Counted from the stretch's first letter, positions 44,001-54,483 are shown. The stretch: 64,000 nucleotides of DNA from Symbiodinium microadriaticum (GCA_001939145.1 LSRX01000791.1:142650-206649); one strand, 5' to 3'. The notes: generated by a model not told the origin, from the letters alone. Numbers and translations: made by a program.

Positions 44001-47000
44001 CTACAGCACTCCTCTAACAGCCATCTCTACTTGGCTCTAGGCTCCCGGCCTCGCTCCAGCTCACCGGCTCAAGCCTCGGATCGGGCCCCAAGGTGAAATG
44101 GCACTGCTGCTTTGGGGAAAGGGCAGGCATCAGAATCAGAAAGCTCGGTCCAAAAGATCTTCATGACCAATCCAGCCTTATAAGGTTAACGCCTGAATAA
44201 GGGCTCTTTAAGGGTCCTATGAGAGTTCTGGAAAGGCTCTTTTCCTTGCCTGGCTCAGGCTAAGGAATATCGGATGTTGATGAATCACTTGGATGTTGAA
44301 GGGGTACGGCATGGTTTTTTGAGTTTTCGTACACGTGGCACCCGGGCGGCAAGGATGGAGAATGCCGGGTGAATTTTGCAGCCTTGAGCTTCCATGCTTT
44401 GTCGGTGTCTGCAGTGCTAGCTCCTGGTGTAAGCGAGAGATCTTTCAGGGGCACGCTTCCGGGCCACTGCCGGGCCTTGGGCAAGAAATTGCTAGAGCGT
44501 TCCAAAGGACAGCCCAATGTTGATGGTCAACAAGGTTGCCATGTGGAACAAGATCCCAATCTGACATCATTCAAGAGGCATGCGCCGTGAGTCGGCACCA
44601 CCGAAGGCTACCTCAGACGGCTCAACGTCCTGCAAGGTCTCTGAAACCTACTGGTAGTTTCAATTCTTGGCGCGAGTTGGCCGTTTGGGGCTTCCCACAA
44701 AATTCGAAATCTTCTAATCAACCCTACACCTGAGCATGCTGACCGCAAGCCTTCTCGCCTGGGCCCTCAAAGAGTGTAATACCCCTTTTGGGTCTCTCCT
44801 CGTTGTCGGTCAGGAAAACACCGAAATGGGGCTGCCGAGCCATTCCATTCCGCACCAGCCTTAGCCGTAACCGAGAAGTGTAAGAACTTACCCTGCAGCG
44901 TAGCAGTGTCGGCTTTATCATCGCGACTGCGGCTGTGCATTTTGGCTCTCCATTTCTTGCGGCATGGTCCTGCAAGCGAGTCTTCATATAATTTTAATTT
45001 TTCGGGAACACAAGCTGCGCAGCTCGACGCGGAGCAAAAGTGCTGCTACCGACTTGTCATACACCCCTTGAGCTGCCGGGCTCTGCTTGCATCAGAAAAC
45101 GGCTTAAACCATATAGACGGAGGCTGAAGTCATTGTCCTTGCCGAAGTGAACCAAGTTATGCTACCCCCAAAGCCTCGTCTGAGGTCTCTGTATCGCTAC
45201 GTCAATGCTGCGCCACCCGGAAAGGCCCAGCTCAGAGCCCGGATTCCTGTCGGCATGGGCAGGGCACCTTTGGCCACGCCCAATAGCTGTCAGATGCCTC
45301 AGCACCGCAGTACATCGCTTGCCCCCCCCCCCATAAAAGCACGAAAGTTAGTGGGGAGAGAAATGTAAGATAGTGGGCTCCCTAGTTCTTTATTCTAGTT
45401 GCTTCCACTCGCAGAGTTCGCAGAACTGAAAGGCACTCTTTGCAGCTCTCCCTTTTTTTTGGGGTGGCTTCCATGTTCAACTTTTGCAGTAAGCCGATCC
45501 CGCCCGTCAAGGAAGGCCTCCAGGCAGAAGTCTCAGTCTCCAGATTGAGCCATCAGCGGCAACGCGACCATGCCGCCTCAGTTGACGGTCTTGGCCGAAG
45601 AGGCATCCACCAGAACGTGTTCAAGGTGCAGCGTTGGAAGTCACTTCCACTCTTTCGTTACAGTGTGACCTTTACCCTAGCCGCAGCTTGCGATGCAATC
45701 TCGCAAGCGTACGACGATGAAGGTCTTGACGTCGTCAATTCGCGAGCTTTCCCCAAGACCTGCATCTCTTCCGAGTGCGGCACTTTGCCCCGTCGACCAG
45801 CGGTGCATAAGAAGAGCAGCCGTTGCCTGGGCCGAGCGAGTGCGAGACAATCGGATGGTCAGTATTTTGTGAGTTGAAGTGCGTGACGAAGCTGTGAGCT
45901 GCGTAGCACTTAATTGTAATTATATCAGAATGGATTCGCTAAACCTGGTGGGAACTTGCGGAGAATGCCAACGCTGCTTTTCCCGTCCTCATGAGTAGCC
46001 TGCAATGCTGCCGCATAGTCACGAATCCGCGCTGGCGCCACGCTCTACAATCTGAATCGCTCGGTTCTCTGCTGCAGAACTTAGGAGATGTGTGCTCGGA
46101 CGTGACGACCTCACGACTGGACATGTTGAGCGTGGCTTTTGCTTCTGTCATGATGCGGCATCATCGCCCTCGCATAACGCATGACGAAACACGTTGCTGG
46201 TTCCTCGAAAGAAAGTGTGATGATACTCGAACCCACAAGACCGCCAACGTTGCCAACTTTTGACTTGTTGCGAATATCTCGATACCTAAATGCTGTGGAG
46301 AAAGAAGCCTCTGTATAGATGGAGCATGATTGAGCAATGGCAGTTTAACAAAGCGCCACGTGCTGAACCCAGCAACGGCATACGAATCGTGACTGTATCT
46401 ATCCTGTGAACATGTTCTGCAAGCGTTTATTGCTTACATTATCCTACATTATGTCTGGATTCTATAAAAACAACCCCGAACCAAACTCTACAAGGAATTA
46501 CTTGCCTAGTTCCTAGCGAATTATTCCTAGGGTGGCACCGTGGCTGGGATCTTAAACAGATATCCTAGGGTACAGAAAGGGCTGGTGCCACACACCTAAA
46601 CAGGCAAGCCACTGTTTACAAGCTGCTTCCTATCTGCACCCGGTTCGCTCTGCTCCACATCATACAAGCAAGGTGCCAGAGTCAGTAGGATGGCGCAGGC
46701 TGCCGTGACTTGCACGAGCGGGATGTCCTCGACCTGACATGGCTAACGACAGCGGCAATGGGGATGAGTGTTCCTCGTACGTGTAGGTCCCCGTTAAGTC
46801 GAGTCTCCGGGAATGTGCAGCTCGTACGCACGCAAACTCACACACACACACACACACAAAAAAAAAAGGCAGCGAAACCAAGTGCTTCTACTGCACTGGG
46901 CTGCTGGCGAGCCGCTCACAACATCTCACAACAAGCCTCCAGCAGGTCTTACCCTTACCCACCGTATAATGAAACTCCGAGTGGCTCTTGAGATGGGTGC

Positions 47001-50000
47001 AGTGGAAGACTCCAGGAGAGTCGTGGCATTCCGAAACCTCAGAGAAGCAGTTTTCCTCTTCTTCAACGCCGCCCGCGGCTCCCCAGGCCCCAAACTGAGG
47101 GCCTCACGAGCCCAGGCTCCGGAGCGGAACATCCGTACCTGGTACACGTGCGCCTAAGCACGAAGAAACGAAACCTCTGAGCCGTGGAGTTCTTACAGCT
47201 GCTTGAGACTCAAGGTCTGGCAGCCAAGACGGGTGCAAGATACTTCTCTGAGACAGAAACGGCTCAGCCAAGCCAACCAAAAACTTTCGGCAAAGAAAGA
47301 AGAGATGGCGAAGATCAAGGCTCACCAATGCCCAAATATCACTAAAAAGGCTTCAGCACAGCCTCTCGAAATGTAGCCCTCTTTCATCACACGTATCTAC
47401 CGAATCCGCGGAGAACCCTGGGTCACAGTGGCCACTCCCGGCGCAGCGCAAGCAGCCAGAGTAGCCAAAGCAGTCCGAATCGCGGTTGCAACTGGTCGGA
47501 AGGGTCGGAGCGCCAGTCTAACTTGAGGAGCTAGAAAATGATTGATACAAGGACGCCGCTGCCGTCTACCCGAGTCCACAATGAGGGATGACGCAACGGG
47601 CACAGACCACAACAGCAGGCTCAGCTAAAGCAAGCATGAGAGAACGCACTCCCTGAAAGCCCCAAGCGAACCTAGCAGCCTAGCACTAGCCATGAAGTGC
47701 TGCTCTGCTTTCTGCGCGCTCTTGGGAGCCTCGGCCCTCGCTGTCCGCTGACGCAGTGGCCGCCTCACGACAACAGTTGGTGTTGTTTTTGTTTCTGAGG
47801 GTTCGCGCAAAGACAGCTAAACCAAGCTGGGGGAAAGAACATGTCCGTCCCAATAGTTGATTGTTGGGGAACATGAGTTTTCCTCAATATGTTAAGTGGG
47901 GAACTCTATGTCAATGAGCACGGATTCCCATCGATGGTGGCTGACGAGAATCGTTCCTACCATAGCACCTTTCTTAATGGCATGGTGTGTCAGCCATCAA
48001 GTTCTGGTGCGACGAAAGGCATGTTGAAAAGAATGCGTCGTGGCCAATGTTACCAACACAACCGTGCTTATCGCGACGAGCCGATCGTCGGGGAGTGTGG
48101 AACGCAAAGCTCAGCACCGCTCTCCCCATCCCTTCGGGACTGACCTGTTGCAAAAAACGACTGTACGGGACATTGCGAGCACGACATGTGAGCAAGACAG
48201 GCAACTCGATGCGATGCAACCGAAACACAACCGCTCGGCACTCCCGAACGGGACAAAATCCTTTAGACAACCAGGAGCCGCCCCTCACTTTCTGCCTCCA
48301 CCTCCGCTGGGTGGACGAACATCACCTTTTCCGCAGACGGCGTAGAAGCCTCGATCGCGGCTTCGACAAGAGTTGCTACGACTTTGATTAAGACATGGCT
48401 ACGTCCATCCTGACGACACACTCTCGTGGCCATGCTGTTCGATAGCCATGTCACGTCGCACGTCGGCAAGGTGCCATCGACCGCTCTGGTCCTCTGTAGA
48501 GACGATAGGCACAAAGCGCTGGAGAGAGTGACGTTTCGTTTCTCCAATTGTTTGCAACGGTAAAAAAAGCAAGTGCCGGTGTCAGCAGAAAGCGTCCACA
48601 CCCTTGACATCACGGAGGCCTTGCAAGCGGAGAGCTGCAGCTGCTTCTGCGTGCCCTCAGTTCGCGGCTCAAGCACCCTAAAACCCAGAGTGTCCTGCAT
48701 TTTCTGTTGCAGGAACACGAGAAGCTCTCTCTCTCTCTCTCCCGGGCATGGGGGTCGGTCAGGACCCGCGGGCTTGATAGCCCACCCGCAAATGTTCTCT
48801 CTCTCTCTCTCTCTCCCGGGCATGGGGACGCGTCACCGTCCCCGGGCAAAAATGCCCACCCGAACATATTGTTCAGGCATCGCGGGGAGTGAAGAACGAA
48901 TATTAATCATCCATGCGCGAAAGCTAACATATGTGGATTAATAAAGATCGTGGATGATTGAATATTCTCAAGGACACATGCATACTTGAGGATTCTTTCT
49001 GACAGCATTTGTTTACATGGGTAGAGACGAAGAGTATAGTGTTGCAAGTAAGGCTGTCTCTCGAATCCGCAAGCCTCCCCTGCTCTTTAGGGGATATAGG
49101 TTCTTATCCGCTTTCTAGGGCAAGAGCGGCCCCTGTATCTCGAAGGAGGCTGTTGTCTTGAAACTGAAGATTAACGACATAGGAAAAACCCAATCGAAAC
49201 CAAGACTTCCCCCTTCGACTAAGCGGAGAGTCAGTCACTACGACAAGCTTCAAGCAAAGGCACTCCCCCGCATTTGGACAAGCCTAACAAGCTAGACACT
49301 GCACGGCCAGAGTAAAACCTAAACAAGCGAAGAATTGCCTTTGACGGAGGCAAGGCTCGGCACTGTCGCTTCCCCCGAGGACTGATAAAACAAGGACACA
49401 GCACAGCCTGAACTACCCTAAAGGGCTAGCATACGTACTCTAACTTTTTTTGGGGAAAGCGACGTAGCGCTCTGCACACCGTGGCAAAGTCTTTGTGTGT
49501 TGTCCCCCCAAAGGGGATGGCAGAAACAAGGGCACAGCACTGCATACATGACCCTAGAGGGCTAACATGTGTAGGCCAGTAGAATTTGGGGAACACACAC
49601 TGTACTCACTTCAGGTTCGGGACGTTTGTGAAGGAGATCTCCCTAGAACGGTTTACAACGAACAGAAAGGTATCCACTGTGGAGACCTAGAGAACCTTAA
49701 GAACTAGTGGGGAAGCTCGAGCACTTCGGCGACTCTGAAAATTAGAGGTCTCCAGATTGTAGGTTCCCCCGTCTTTAGTGGAGGCCCCGCAAAAGAAAGT
49801 CTGAGCGACTCTCTCTCTCTCTCTCTCTTTCTTTCCCAGGGTATAAGGGGCGAGTAAAGCCCCCCGGCCAATAGGCCCCCCACCTGTTATTAATGGGGCT
49901 TTCGGGGGTTTTGTTTGAGGGACATGTTTGAGCTTCGGTTTTAGATATTTTTGTTTTTATTGTAACAAGATTGGAACAGGTAATACAGGTCCCCCGAGCT

Positions 50001-53000
50001 CAAAGGTTGCAGTACTTTCGGACACCTGAATTATTTCTCTCTCTCTCTCTCTCTCTCGCCACAAACGGCCCTACATCGAGTGCAGACCGAAGGCAAACTC
50101 GAAGACACAGTAGCCGGCACGCTGCAATTGCCTCGTGAAGCAACAGGTCTTGTGGCTGCAACTGTCTCAGAAAGTGCTGGCCAGGACACGAAGCTGTGTC
50201 CACCAAGTCGAGGCCTGAAGCTCGGGCACCATCCATGACCTCCGCATGCTCTGGCTGCAAAGCTATCGACCACGGGCGCGTCGGCCGCATGGACCCCGTG
50301 GCCTGCAACGGCCCCTCCGCAAGAGCACAAACCTGCACGGGAAGCACAAGCAGATCGCGTGCTTCACGTATCCGGCGACTTGCGTGGAAGACGCCGGCGT
50401 TGAGTACCGGAAGCAAGGAGGACCAATCAAGCATGACGTCGCAAACCATCGTGAAGCAGCAAAAGTATCAGCAGCAGCAGCAGGTGGCGGCCGCGGTAGT
50501 GGCAGTGGCAGTGGTAGAACAAGCACGAGTAGCAGTCGTAGTAGTACTAGTAGTCGTCGTCTTCGTCGTCGTAGTGCAAGTAGTGGTAGTGCGACGTACT
50601 CGCAGCTGCTGCAGCAGCAGCAGCGGGAGGCTGTGCCCACCTAGTGACAGCTTACACGCCGACAACGCATGCAGAGTTTTTCAATATCATGCAACGGACC
50701 CCACACACCTACGTTACATAGAATAATTTATGTAGAGTGCCCACGAAAGCCAAATTGCCCATAATCGCCCTGTTTACAGGCCTTCTAGAATTGCGTCGCT
50801 TCCGGTGCATTCCATGCAAAGAGCACGCACGCTTGAACCCTCTGATAAGAGCCTGCCGGAAGAAGTCGTCAGCATCGTCCACACCGGCACAGCGCCCGTG
50901 CTTCTCCCATTCGTGGCGCTGGAACCTTCAAGCCATGTGTGCAAAAGCATATCTTCAGAGGTTCAAGCTCGCGCCGTCGTAATGAACAGGCGAATGTTGA
51001 GCCGCGGAGGGAGAGGGAGAGAGAGAGAGAGGGAGGAAGACAACAGTGAATGGGAACTGCAGCTATCATGTCTAAGACAGTCTGCAGGCTATCTAACGTC
51101 GCAAAGCAAGGAATGCCCAAATCTCTTTTCGTTTACCATGTCATTTTATGACGATGGGGATCGCGTGCAGTACGTCCAAAATGTGGCCAAGTTGCGACAA
51201 AGCCGCATTCGACGACCCCTGAGTATTATAACCTCGTCGAACGAAATGGAACTGTGACAGCCATGACCATCTCTTGCACATCTGTTGCTGGAACGTAGTC
51301 GCCTCACAGTGCCTCTAACCCAAAGCGTGATACCAGCTCGAGTATCATGATAGCAACAGAGGCAGTAGCAAAAGCAATCAGCAACGTCAGCAGCAGTCGC
51401 AGTGGCAGGGAATTGCTTCATGTTACTGCGACCAGCACTCCTCTGCCTACTGCAGCTGGTCGTAGTCTAAACTGGTTGAGACATGTGCTGCCAAGCCTCA
51501 ACCCCGGGATTCATGGCAGATCGATTTTGTATTTCTAGATAACTAACAGCTGGTAGAAGGAGCGGACGGTGCATCGGCATTGTTGGCATCCTTGAGGCTT
51601 CAGAACGCCCAAACCGCGAAGCCGAAAGACAAAACGGCTCCGAGTAGACAGCAGTATAGGAAGCTTCTGCCCCTAGCATCGGTCTTGGTGGGAATATGCT
51701 TATCCGGAACAGACTCCAGGTTTTCAAAATGAGTGCTTCAATCTGAGTGCTGATCGATTTTGGATGATTCTGATTGATCGATCCCGCGACAATCTCAACA
51801 GCATTCAAAGGCAAACTCAGAGACCAAGGACAGGGATAGATCCTTCGCGGTGAAGCCGGGTCCTGTGCCACGTGCCGCTGACATCTTGTGGGAGGGTTCG
51901 CTTTCGGACAAAGGATCGGATGCACAGCATCCTCACAACAGCTGTACGCAACATGTCCAAACACATCTTGCCTGGAAGGCGCTGCTGGGAAGTGTGTGGA
52001 GTATGCAGGAAGAAGCAGATCGAGCTGCTGTTGGGATCTCAACAGGGGTGGAAAAGAGATACTTCTCATGTGCGCAAGAGCTCGACTGCGTGGATTCCAT
52101 GTGCTGGGATCTCTACAACCTGTGACACGTCCTCCGGGTACTCGCACTTGGACGTGCCGAAGCTGGGCGTCTCCGGCCAAAGACCATGAACCACCGGACT
52201 GGGCAACGCTATGAAAACATGTTTAAACCATCAAGAGCATGAGGCACAGTCACTTATGCAAACAGCCGCTCCATTGTGATCACATTGATATCGGAGGAAT
52301 GCATGCTTCTACTCACATGATCGCAGCACGCACGTAGCGTCCACGAACGCAAAGGCCCCAAGGAAACAAAAGGAAGTGAAGTTTCAGACAAGAGTCTGCG
52401 GGTGATGGTAAGCACCGCTCCCAGTTCCCATCTCCAGTGCCAGCACGCCGCAAACCTCACAAGAAAGGCCCCCAAAGGCCCAGGATGGACTAGAGGAGGG
52501 CGGGCTCTGACTACGTCGGCTGCAATGGACGAAACACCGAGCATACTACTGCCAGCCATGACTTCTGTGTCGCTAGAAAAGGCCTTTTTTGCTGCAGGCT
52601 GAAAGCCTGGAGTGCAGACTGCAAAGGGCTAAATAACCCTCAAAGCCCTTCTCAAGTTCTCAAAGTCAAGTGGCCTCTACATCCGGACCGCAGTCCAGCC
52701 GATGACCGTGGCTCCTCGACATTGCAGCGCATGTGTTCTCAACGGGATCTGAAGAGAGCCCATGGAAAACTACAAGAGCTCTCTGACTCGTCAACAAAAA
52801 GAGCAAATGGGAGAGCTGGATCTTACAGTAACTGCATGAACGTCTAAGCGCAAGCTCTCGCCGTGCATCTCTCCGTGCCATCTTGGGGCCAGGATGCTCC
52901 ATGGGACTGCACACGCCCCTCGCCGGCTGGTTGGTGCTTCCCGTTCCCGAAGACGGAGACTTCAAGTTCTTGATGCAGCCTGCTCCCAGATCTGCCATGT

Positions 53001-54217
53001 TACATGGTCTAGGAATCGGAGCTGTGAAGACGTTAAATGAAGCTTCTAACTGAAGTCACCTACAGTGCTACAGGCTTTCGCTCATGTTGCTCTTGCCTCC
53101 TCACCTTGGCTCGGGCAGGTCTCTCGAGGCTAGGTTGTCTCTAAGGGCGGGTCCGCTTTGAGCTGCATTCCGGGTGCTTACATTCAAAGCCGTCGTCCCG
53201 AACGTACATCACATCGGCTGGCTTGCGAGAGAAGCAGGCCATCAGCACTGCCCCGGCGTGCCTTGCAGCGTCCTCGGACTTGGCTTATGGACGTTCGAAC
53301 TGTGCCGAGCTGTTGCCCCTACTATCCATATCGCTCTTGCGAAGCGCACGTGCCGAACCCGTCAGAATCAAGAAAAAGGGCTGCATGCGCTGTTCCCAAG
53401 AAGTACCGCATGGGGCTTCGTGTGGGGCTCGCGGCTAGCCATTGCTTTCCTCCACGGCTTACCTTCGCAGCCCTTCGCAGCACACCAAGGGCTTTCCAGG
53501 CCAAGCATCGCTGCCAAGAAGGCGGCAAGTGCAGACGCCACCACCCAGCTTCGCGCCATGTGATTCCAGCAACAGGGCACTTCTTGCCCGATTGACCCGC
53601 TCAAGTCAAGAAGGGAAGAGAAAGAGGCAGGGCTTACCTATAAACGGATTTCTGAAATTAGGAAACTTGGTGCCAGTGACTCGAAATTCGGTACTGTGGC
53701 AGTCTCGGCTCTGGGCAGAGCTTCTGGAAGCTTGCGGCGGAACCATTCGGCATGACGAACAAGCTCCAGGACAATGTGGTGTCACGCGCTTGAGGCACTT
53801 TGCCCTCAACCCATCACATCAGCCTGGTCAAACTTTCACAGTTCCTGTAAGAACTTCAAAACCGGAGCTCCGAAAGAGCCTCAAGAGGCTTAAGAGAAGA
53901 ACCAACACCACCGAATCCTTAAATCCTCAACCCTGAAGCCCAAAAAGATGCGCCATGGGGTTCGGGCATGTCAAAGGTGCTGAAGTTCCGATTCATGGCC
54001 AGGCCGTCCAAGCTGAGGCCAAGGATGCCATCCTCACATCTCCGAAGATCCCAGAGCTGGGGGAGCAGAGAACGGTCCGGCTTTAGACTCCCTACTTCCC
54101 TACTTCGAAAGGCCGAAAGGAGCTCAAAGTCTCAGAGCCCGACGAACTTGAAGGTCTTGAAGGGCACGGTGGACATTTCCACTGCCACGATGATGTTCAT
54201 CTCGACGCACATCGGGC
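34961..54217 (-). CDS. Pepsin-family (A1) aspartic protease, 15 exons followed
   Basis: A split gene for a pepsin/cathepsin-D type endopeptidase. In order: the end of the first lobe (MNIIVAVEMSTVPFKTFKF, DGILGLSLDGLAMNRNFSTF), the interlobe segment (GMARQPHFGVFLTDNEE), a strand before the second lobe (MPELGYWLLGL), the second active-site motif (CRGVVDTGTSHLGVPGPYD; catalytic Asp in DTGT), LLDCRLAKSPNV, YMRRLPLREGVS, a Lys/Glu-rich insertion, CSPRVMAVNLPAPLGPKLF, ILGEPVLHRYYTVYDWEQKR and the end RVGFSLANTQRN. Phases agree wherever the partner exon was found; an exon seems to be missing near 44.7-43.7, 43.6-42.9 and 42.2-41.7 kb. Every acceptor is AG followed by G. The first active-site Asp (DTGS-like) and any signal or pro-segment must lie upstream of 54217 and were not found, so activity is inferred, not proved. 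Likely secretory or vacuolar. Confidence 0.88.
35087..35120 (-). CDS. Protease exon: YYTVYDWEQK
   Basis: Encodes YYTVYDWEQK plus two bases of Arg, completing HRYYTVYD. Acceptor AAG-G, donor AG then GC. Confidence 0.93.
35193..35253 (-). CDS. Protease exon: LFILGEPVL
   Basis: Encodes VNLPAPLGPKLFILGEPVLH plus one base of Arg, the conserved ILG-D/E-x-F/V-L strand near the A1 C-terminus. Acceptor GAG-G, donor A then GC. Confidence 0.93.
35280..35440. repeat. AAT/AAC-rich intronic tract
   Basis: Degenerate TAATAACAATAA and AATAGTAATCATGATAA units between two protease exons. Minus-sense frames become Leu/Tyr-rich artefacts. Confidence 0.85.
35492..35530 (-). CDS. Protease exon: CSPRVMA
   Basis: 13 codons, GPVKRNCSPRVMA, continuing in phase into VNLPAPLGPK. 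Acceptor CACAG-G, donor GCC then GT. Confidence 0.82.
35613..35645 (-). CDS. Protease insertion exon 4
   Basis: 11 codons, EEASSAELKNC. Acceptor TTCAG-G, donor TGT then GC, phase 0. Confidence 0.72.
35747..35857 (-). CDS. Protease insertion exon 3, Lys/Glu-rich
   Basis: 37 codons beginning DSKEEGKDEAKDEAKQEEKA; nearly every residue is Lys, Glu, Asp or Ala. Acceptor GTGCAG-G, donor GAG then GC, phase 0. It would form a highly charged helix. Confidence 0.78.
35972..36028 (-). CDS. Protease insertion exon 2
   Basis: 19 codons, EAKEGTGSPGSQDAAAASE. Acceptor CTGCAG-G, donor GAA then GC, phase 0 at both ends. Confidence 0.72.
36160..36342 (-). CDS. Protease insertion exon 1
   Basis: 61 codons beginning AFHQHELLEAASKESNPTSS and ending in KESFFGNLKK, with a stretch rich in Ala, Ser and Glu. 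Phase 0 at both ends; donor AAA then GC. No domain, probably disordered. An alternative in-phase GA donor lies 21 bases earlier. Confidence 0.7.
36650..37186 (-). CDS. Nested 178-codon frame, unknown
   Basis: An ATG-to-stop frame inside a protease intron on the same strand. The second half (from about residue 58) reads like a folded protein, for example SQDQFPDRFEVSAKQEKICV and SLMACASSVRIDGNSQQWGL. I recognise no domain. It could be a relic of an inserted gene, like the one in the channel intron, or a chance frame; at this length chance is not excluded in 64 kb. Confidence 0.25.
   Translation of the reverse strand: MHLSKSPRPPVPVTCDVDAANRRKARRNTTGATRGQRVTSRAAGRCELALVQAWNNRVVTHLSQDQFPDRFEVSAKQEKICVKRLVVKGETATGYARIAYAAPQSVWSTLANDEQELLPPPIPPSLMACASSVRIDGNSQQWGLNLVIHCRSLTETVEERSRVTEFASQRSQRVFIES
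39545..39720. repeat. (GGT)n and GGTGATTCT repeats
   Basis: Eight or so GGTGGTGATTCT-type units followed by a long pure GGT run with a few GGC variants. Open in all frames (poly-Val, poly-Gly, poly-His). Confidence 0.95.
41671..41708 (-). CDS. Protease exon: YMRRLPLREGVS
   Basis: 38 bases encoding YMRRLPLREGVS after a split codon. Acceptor AAG-G, donor TCC then GTAAGC. Confidence 0.85.
42226..42276 (-). CDS. Protease exon: LLDC segment
   Basis: 51 bases encoding VDAGDLLDCRLAKSPNV. In A1 enzymes this Cys usually pairs with a later one (the CSPRV Cys at 35.5 kb is a candidate). Acceptor CAG-G, donor GTG then GT. Confidence 0.8.
42855..42923 (-). CDS. Protease exon: second active site (DTGT)
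   Basis: 69 bases encoding DGTCRGVVDTGTSHLGVPGP then YDK. DTGT carries the second catalytic Asp. Acceptor CAG-G, donor AAG then GC, phase 0. Confidence 0.93.
43646..43685 (-). CDS. Protease exon: GYW segment
   Basis: Encodes VYMPELGYWLLGL, equivalent to the YWQ-type strand opening the second lobe. Acceptor CAG-G; the donor is probably GA within CTGAGATTC, so the 3' end may shift by a few bases. Confidence 0.8.
43770..43900. repeat. CCCTAAA-like degenerate run
   Basis: Scattered CCCGCAAGCTCTAAACCCC, CAAACCTCTAAGCCCTA motifs upstream of the GYW protease exon. Weaker than the other telomere-like tracts. Confidence 0.5.
44575..44607 (-). CDS. Possible protease exon: GG-D turn
   Basis: The minus frame reads FGGADSRRM, the expected FGG-D motif between the interlobe and GYW segments. 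The acceptor would be GTAG not followed by G, unlike all others, so the exact limits are uncertain. Confidence 0.4.
44769..44859 (-). CDS. Protease exon: interlobe region
   Basis: Encodes LVRNGMARQPHFGVFLTDNE then ERPKRGITLF. F-x-V-x-L followed by a polar turn is the usual A1 pattern here. The 3' end is ambiguous: GA donor after ITLF (44769) or GT donor after KRG (near 44780), since a matching FGGADSRRM segment lies at about 44607-44575. Confidence 0.85.
46842..46868. repeat. (CA)n plus poly-A
   Basis: ACACACACAC run followed directly by about 10 A. Confidence 0.9.
48723..48865. repeat. Two tandem (CT)n-hairpin elements
   Basis: Each unit is a CT run, then CCCGGGCATGGGG, a short loop, a complementary CCC run, and AGCCCACCCG or TGCCCACCCG. 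In unit one GGGTC faces GACCC; in unit two GGGGAC faces GTCCCC. The paired bases therefore differ but pairing is kept. A third relative lies at 49807-49893. Confidence 0.75.
49393..49600. repeat. Direct pair of similar segments
   Basis: About 49393-49462 and 49528-49600 share CAAGG-CACAGCAC, CCCTA-AGGGCTA and TTTGGGGAA blocks at about 135-base spacing, with many differences between copies. No frame longer than 60 codons lies here. Confidence 0.6.
49807..49893. repeat. Third (CT)n-hairpin element
   Basis: CT run, CCCAGGGTATAAGGGGC, loop, GCCCCCCGGCC, then GGCCCCCCACCTG: the same order of parts as the two elements at 48723-48865 with different paired bases. Confidence 0.6.
53463..53559 (-). 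CDS. Nested signal-peptide-like exon
   Basis: From an ATG at 53559 the frame reads MARSWVVASALAAFLAAMLG then LESPWCAAKGCE and ends at a canonical GTAAGC donor. It has the shape of a secretory signal exon. It lies inside the 9.1-kb protease intron, on the same strand, and no downstream exon was found. It may be the start of a nested gene, an exon of a lost paralogue, or chance. Confidence 0.35.
53968..54032 (-). CDS. Protease exon: DGILGL motif
   Basis: Encodes DGILGLSLDGLAMNRNFSTF then D and two bases of Met. The FDGILGLG-type motif marks the end of the first lobe in A1 proteases. The donor is AT then GC; the remaining G of Met comes from the exon at 44859, 9.1 kb away. Confidence 0.9.
54144..54217 (-). 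CDS. Protease exon: first-lobe strand
   Basis: Encodes PMCVEMNIIVAVEMSTVPFK then TFKF. Acceptor GAG-G with a split first codon, donor TTC then GT, phase 0, joining to DGILGLSL. Confidence 0.88.
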
Positions 54218-54429
54218 CTCAGGCAGGGAACTGGGGCCACAAGAATCATAGCGTTGTGGAGGACTCTCTCCACCGCCCATGTCATACATGTCAAACCCCT
54301 CCGCTTTGAGGGTCGGGGTGTGCGGAATGCTCTGCTGCACGATCGGGATCGGAAGGCAATGCTTCTGGGAGAGCCTACCCATGCCTACCCTGAATTCCCC
54401 ATTCATTCCTTCCTCTGCAACACAGGCGA

Positions 54430-54483
54430 GTGGCTGTGGTCAGCTACAACTTCAGCTCCTTCAGCGTTGGCTATGTCTTCGTC
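54430..54483 (-). CDS. Possible exon upstream of the protease
   Basis: After a GTCAG-G acceptor the frame reads DEDIANAEGAEVVADHSHSP then VLQ. Coding-like, acidic, unrecognised. It could be an N-terminal protease exon or belong to the upstream neighbour. Confidence 0.35.

Larger units (their letters stand above)
44860..53967 (-). other. 9.1-kb protease intron
   Basis: Defined by the in-phase junction between 53968 and 44859. It contains the (CT)n-hairpin elements at 48.7-49.9 kb, a tandem pair of similar segments at 49.39-49.60 kb, (GA)n at 51.0 kb, AGT/CGT-type triplets at 50.46-50.63 kb and the nested signal-peptide-like frame at 53463-53559. From 48960 to 50000 no frame exceeds 60 codons. 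Confidence 0.8.

Noticed and set aside
48577-48602. VWTLSADTG exon as the first active site of the protease
   Set aside because: It has AG-G and GC-like borders, but the exon at 54032-53968 joins in phase to 44859, so this point is downstream of the first lobe. No partner exon supplying the rest of the motif was found.
48263-48867. Frames with ERERERE tracts (also near 50.0 and 51.0 kb)
   Set aside because: They translate CT/GA microsatellites.
53463-53559. Signal-peptide exon as the first exon of the aspartic protease
   Set aside because: Firm first-lobe exons lie upstream of it (54217-53968), so it cannot be the 5' end of that gene.
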